Below, piece by piece: positions 63,801 through 64,000 of a DNA stretch of 64,000 nt; the first letter of the stretch is position 1; the number at the start of each line of letters is the position of its first letter. A program made the position numbers and the translations under genes. The DNA lies in contig NC_053494.1 of the NCBI RefSeq assembly GCF_905171775.1, positions 48,393,981 through 48,457,980 on the forward strand, given 5' to 3'. The stretch is from Rana temporaria. Lineage: Eukaryota > Chordata > Amphibia > Anura > Ranidae. The notes under the pieces are model-generated. The model did no database searches. It was not told the origin of the DNA and saw only the letters and a program-made list of their open reading frames with translations.

Positions 63801-64000
63801 TATGGCCCTTGCTTTGTACACATGGATGAGCAAGTTTGGGGTGGAGGAACTTGAGTGGCCTGCACAGAGTCCTGAACTCAACCCAATAGAACACCTTTGG
63901 AATGATCTAGAGTGGAGACTGTGAGACAGGCCTTCTCGCCCAACATCAGTGCCTGACCTCAGAAATGGGCTTCTGGAAGAATGGTCAGACATTCCAATAG

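Larger units (their letters stand above)
62607..64000. mobile_element. Palindromic Tc1-derived MITE, copy 2 (runs off the window)
   Basis: Begins near CAATATTGCCAAAAGTATTG, then follows copy 1 (TTACACGCACAAGAACC, AATGGCATCCCAGTC) until two MITEs are inserted (62676-63149, 63159-63548). It resumes at CAGCTTCAACTCTTCTGG. It turns over near 63800, as in copy 1, and reads back along the plus strand to the window end. Confidence 0.75.

Overview
The window reads as vertebrate, most likely anuran (ranid-type frog), non-coding DNA. I found no host gene with supportable exons, no tRNA, no rRNA and no prokaryotic operon. Every coding-like stretch I could identify belongs to a decayed transposable element. 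The frog assignment rests on recognising interspersed families I know from ranid and other anuran genomes: TTAA-flanked MITEs, GTACACACG-ended MITEs, GGGCCAGATTC-ended elements, an amphibian L1, Tc1-like elements and a Penelope-like element. That is recognition, not a search result.

Layout. 1-9 kb: Harbinger-type MITEs, three copies of a GGGCCAGAT-ended element and a large foldback centred near 4.76 kb. 9.8-15.9 kb: a long inverted repeat, an element carrying tandem hairpins (a second, inverted piece lies at 14.2 kb), a hAT-like MITE and more Harbinger-type MITEs. 16.3-18.3 kb: a Tc1-like transposon with a foldback in its left terminal repeat. 18.9-25.7 kb: hAT and TTAA MITEs and a second Tc1 family (copy 1). 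25.7-29.7 kb: a decayed Penelope-like element (reverse transcriptase, GIY-YIG domain and a hammerhead-like motif) broken by a MITE, a 31-bp minisatellite and a hAT MITE. 31.8-32.8 kb: a foldback with an LTR-like insert. 38.8-43.8 kb: a 5'-truncated L1 with Tc1 copy 2 inserted at a TA. 43.8-49.5 kb: palindromic Tc1 MITE, two elements with internal tandem arrays, another foldback. 51.5-56.8 kb: hAT elements (one with a large minisatellite), a foldback, TTAA MITEs, a CR1-like 3' tail. 58-64 kb: deeply nested Tc1/mariner, foldback and Harbinger-type insertions, ending in a palindromic Tc1 MITE cut by the window edge.

How the parts relate. Autonomous-type sources present as fossils are Tc1 (DD34E transposase), L1 (endonuclease/RT) and Penelope-like (RT plus GIY-YIG). 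The rest are non-autonomous elements. Target-site duplications read directly from the sequence sort them: TA for Tc1/mariner, TTA or TAA for Harbinger-type, TTAA for piggyBac/Kolobok-type, 8 bp for hAT.

The most interesting signal is a set of foldback elements (about 3.8, 16.3, 31.8, 47.9, 54.1, 58.2 and 60.3 kb). Five have 13-15-bp target duplications, too long for the cut-and-paste families here, and four or five carry a GAAACGCGT-like core. In the best cases that core folds as a hammerhead ribozyme. The same motif lies downstream of the GIY-YIG region of the Penelope-like element, and that superfamily is known to carry hammerhead motifs. I infer that the foldbacks are non-autonomous derivatives of such elements.
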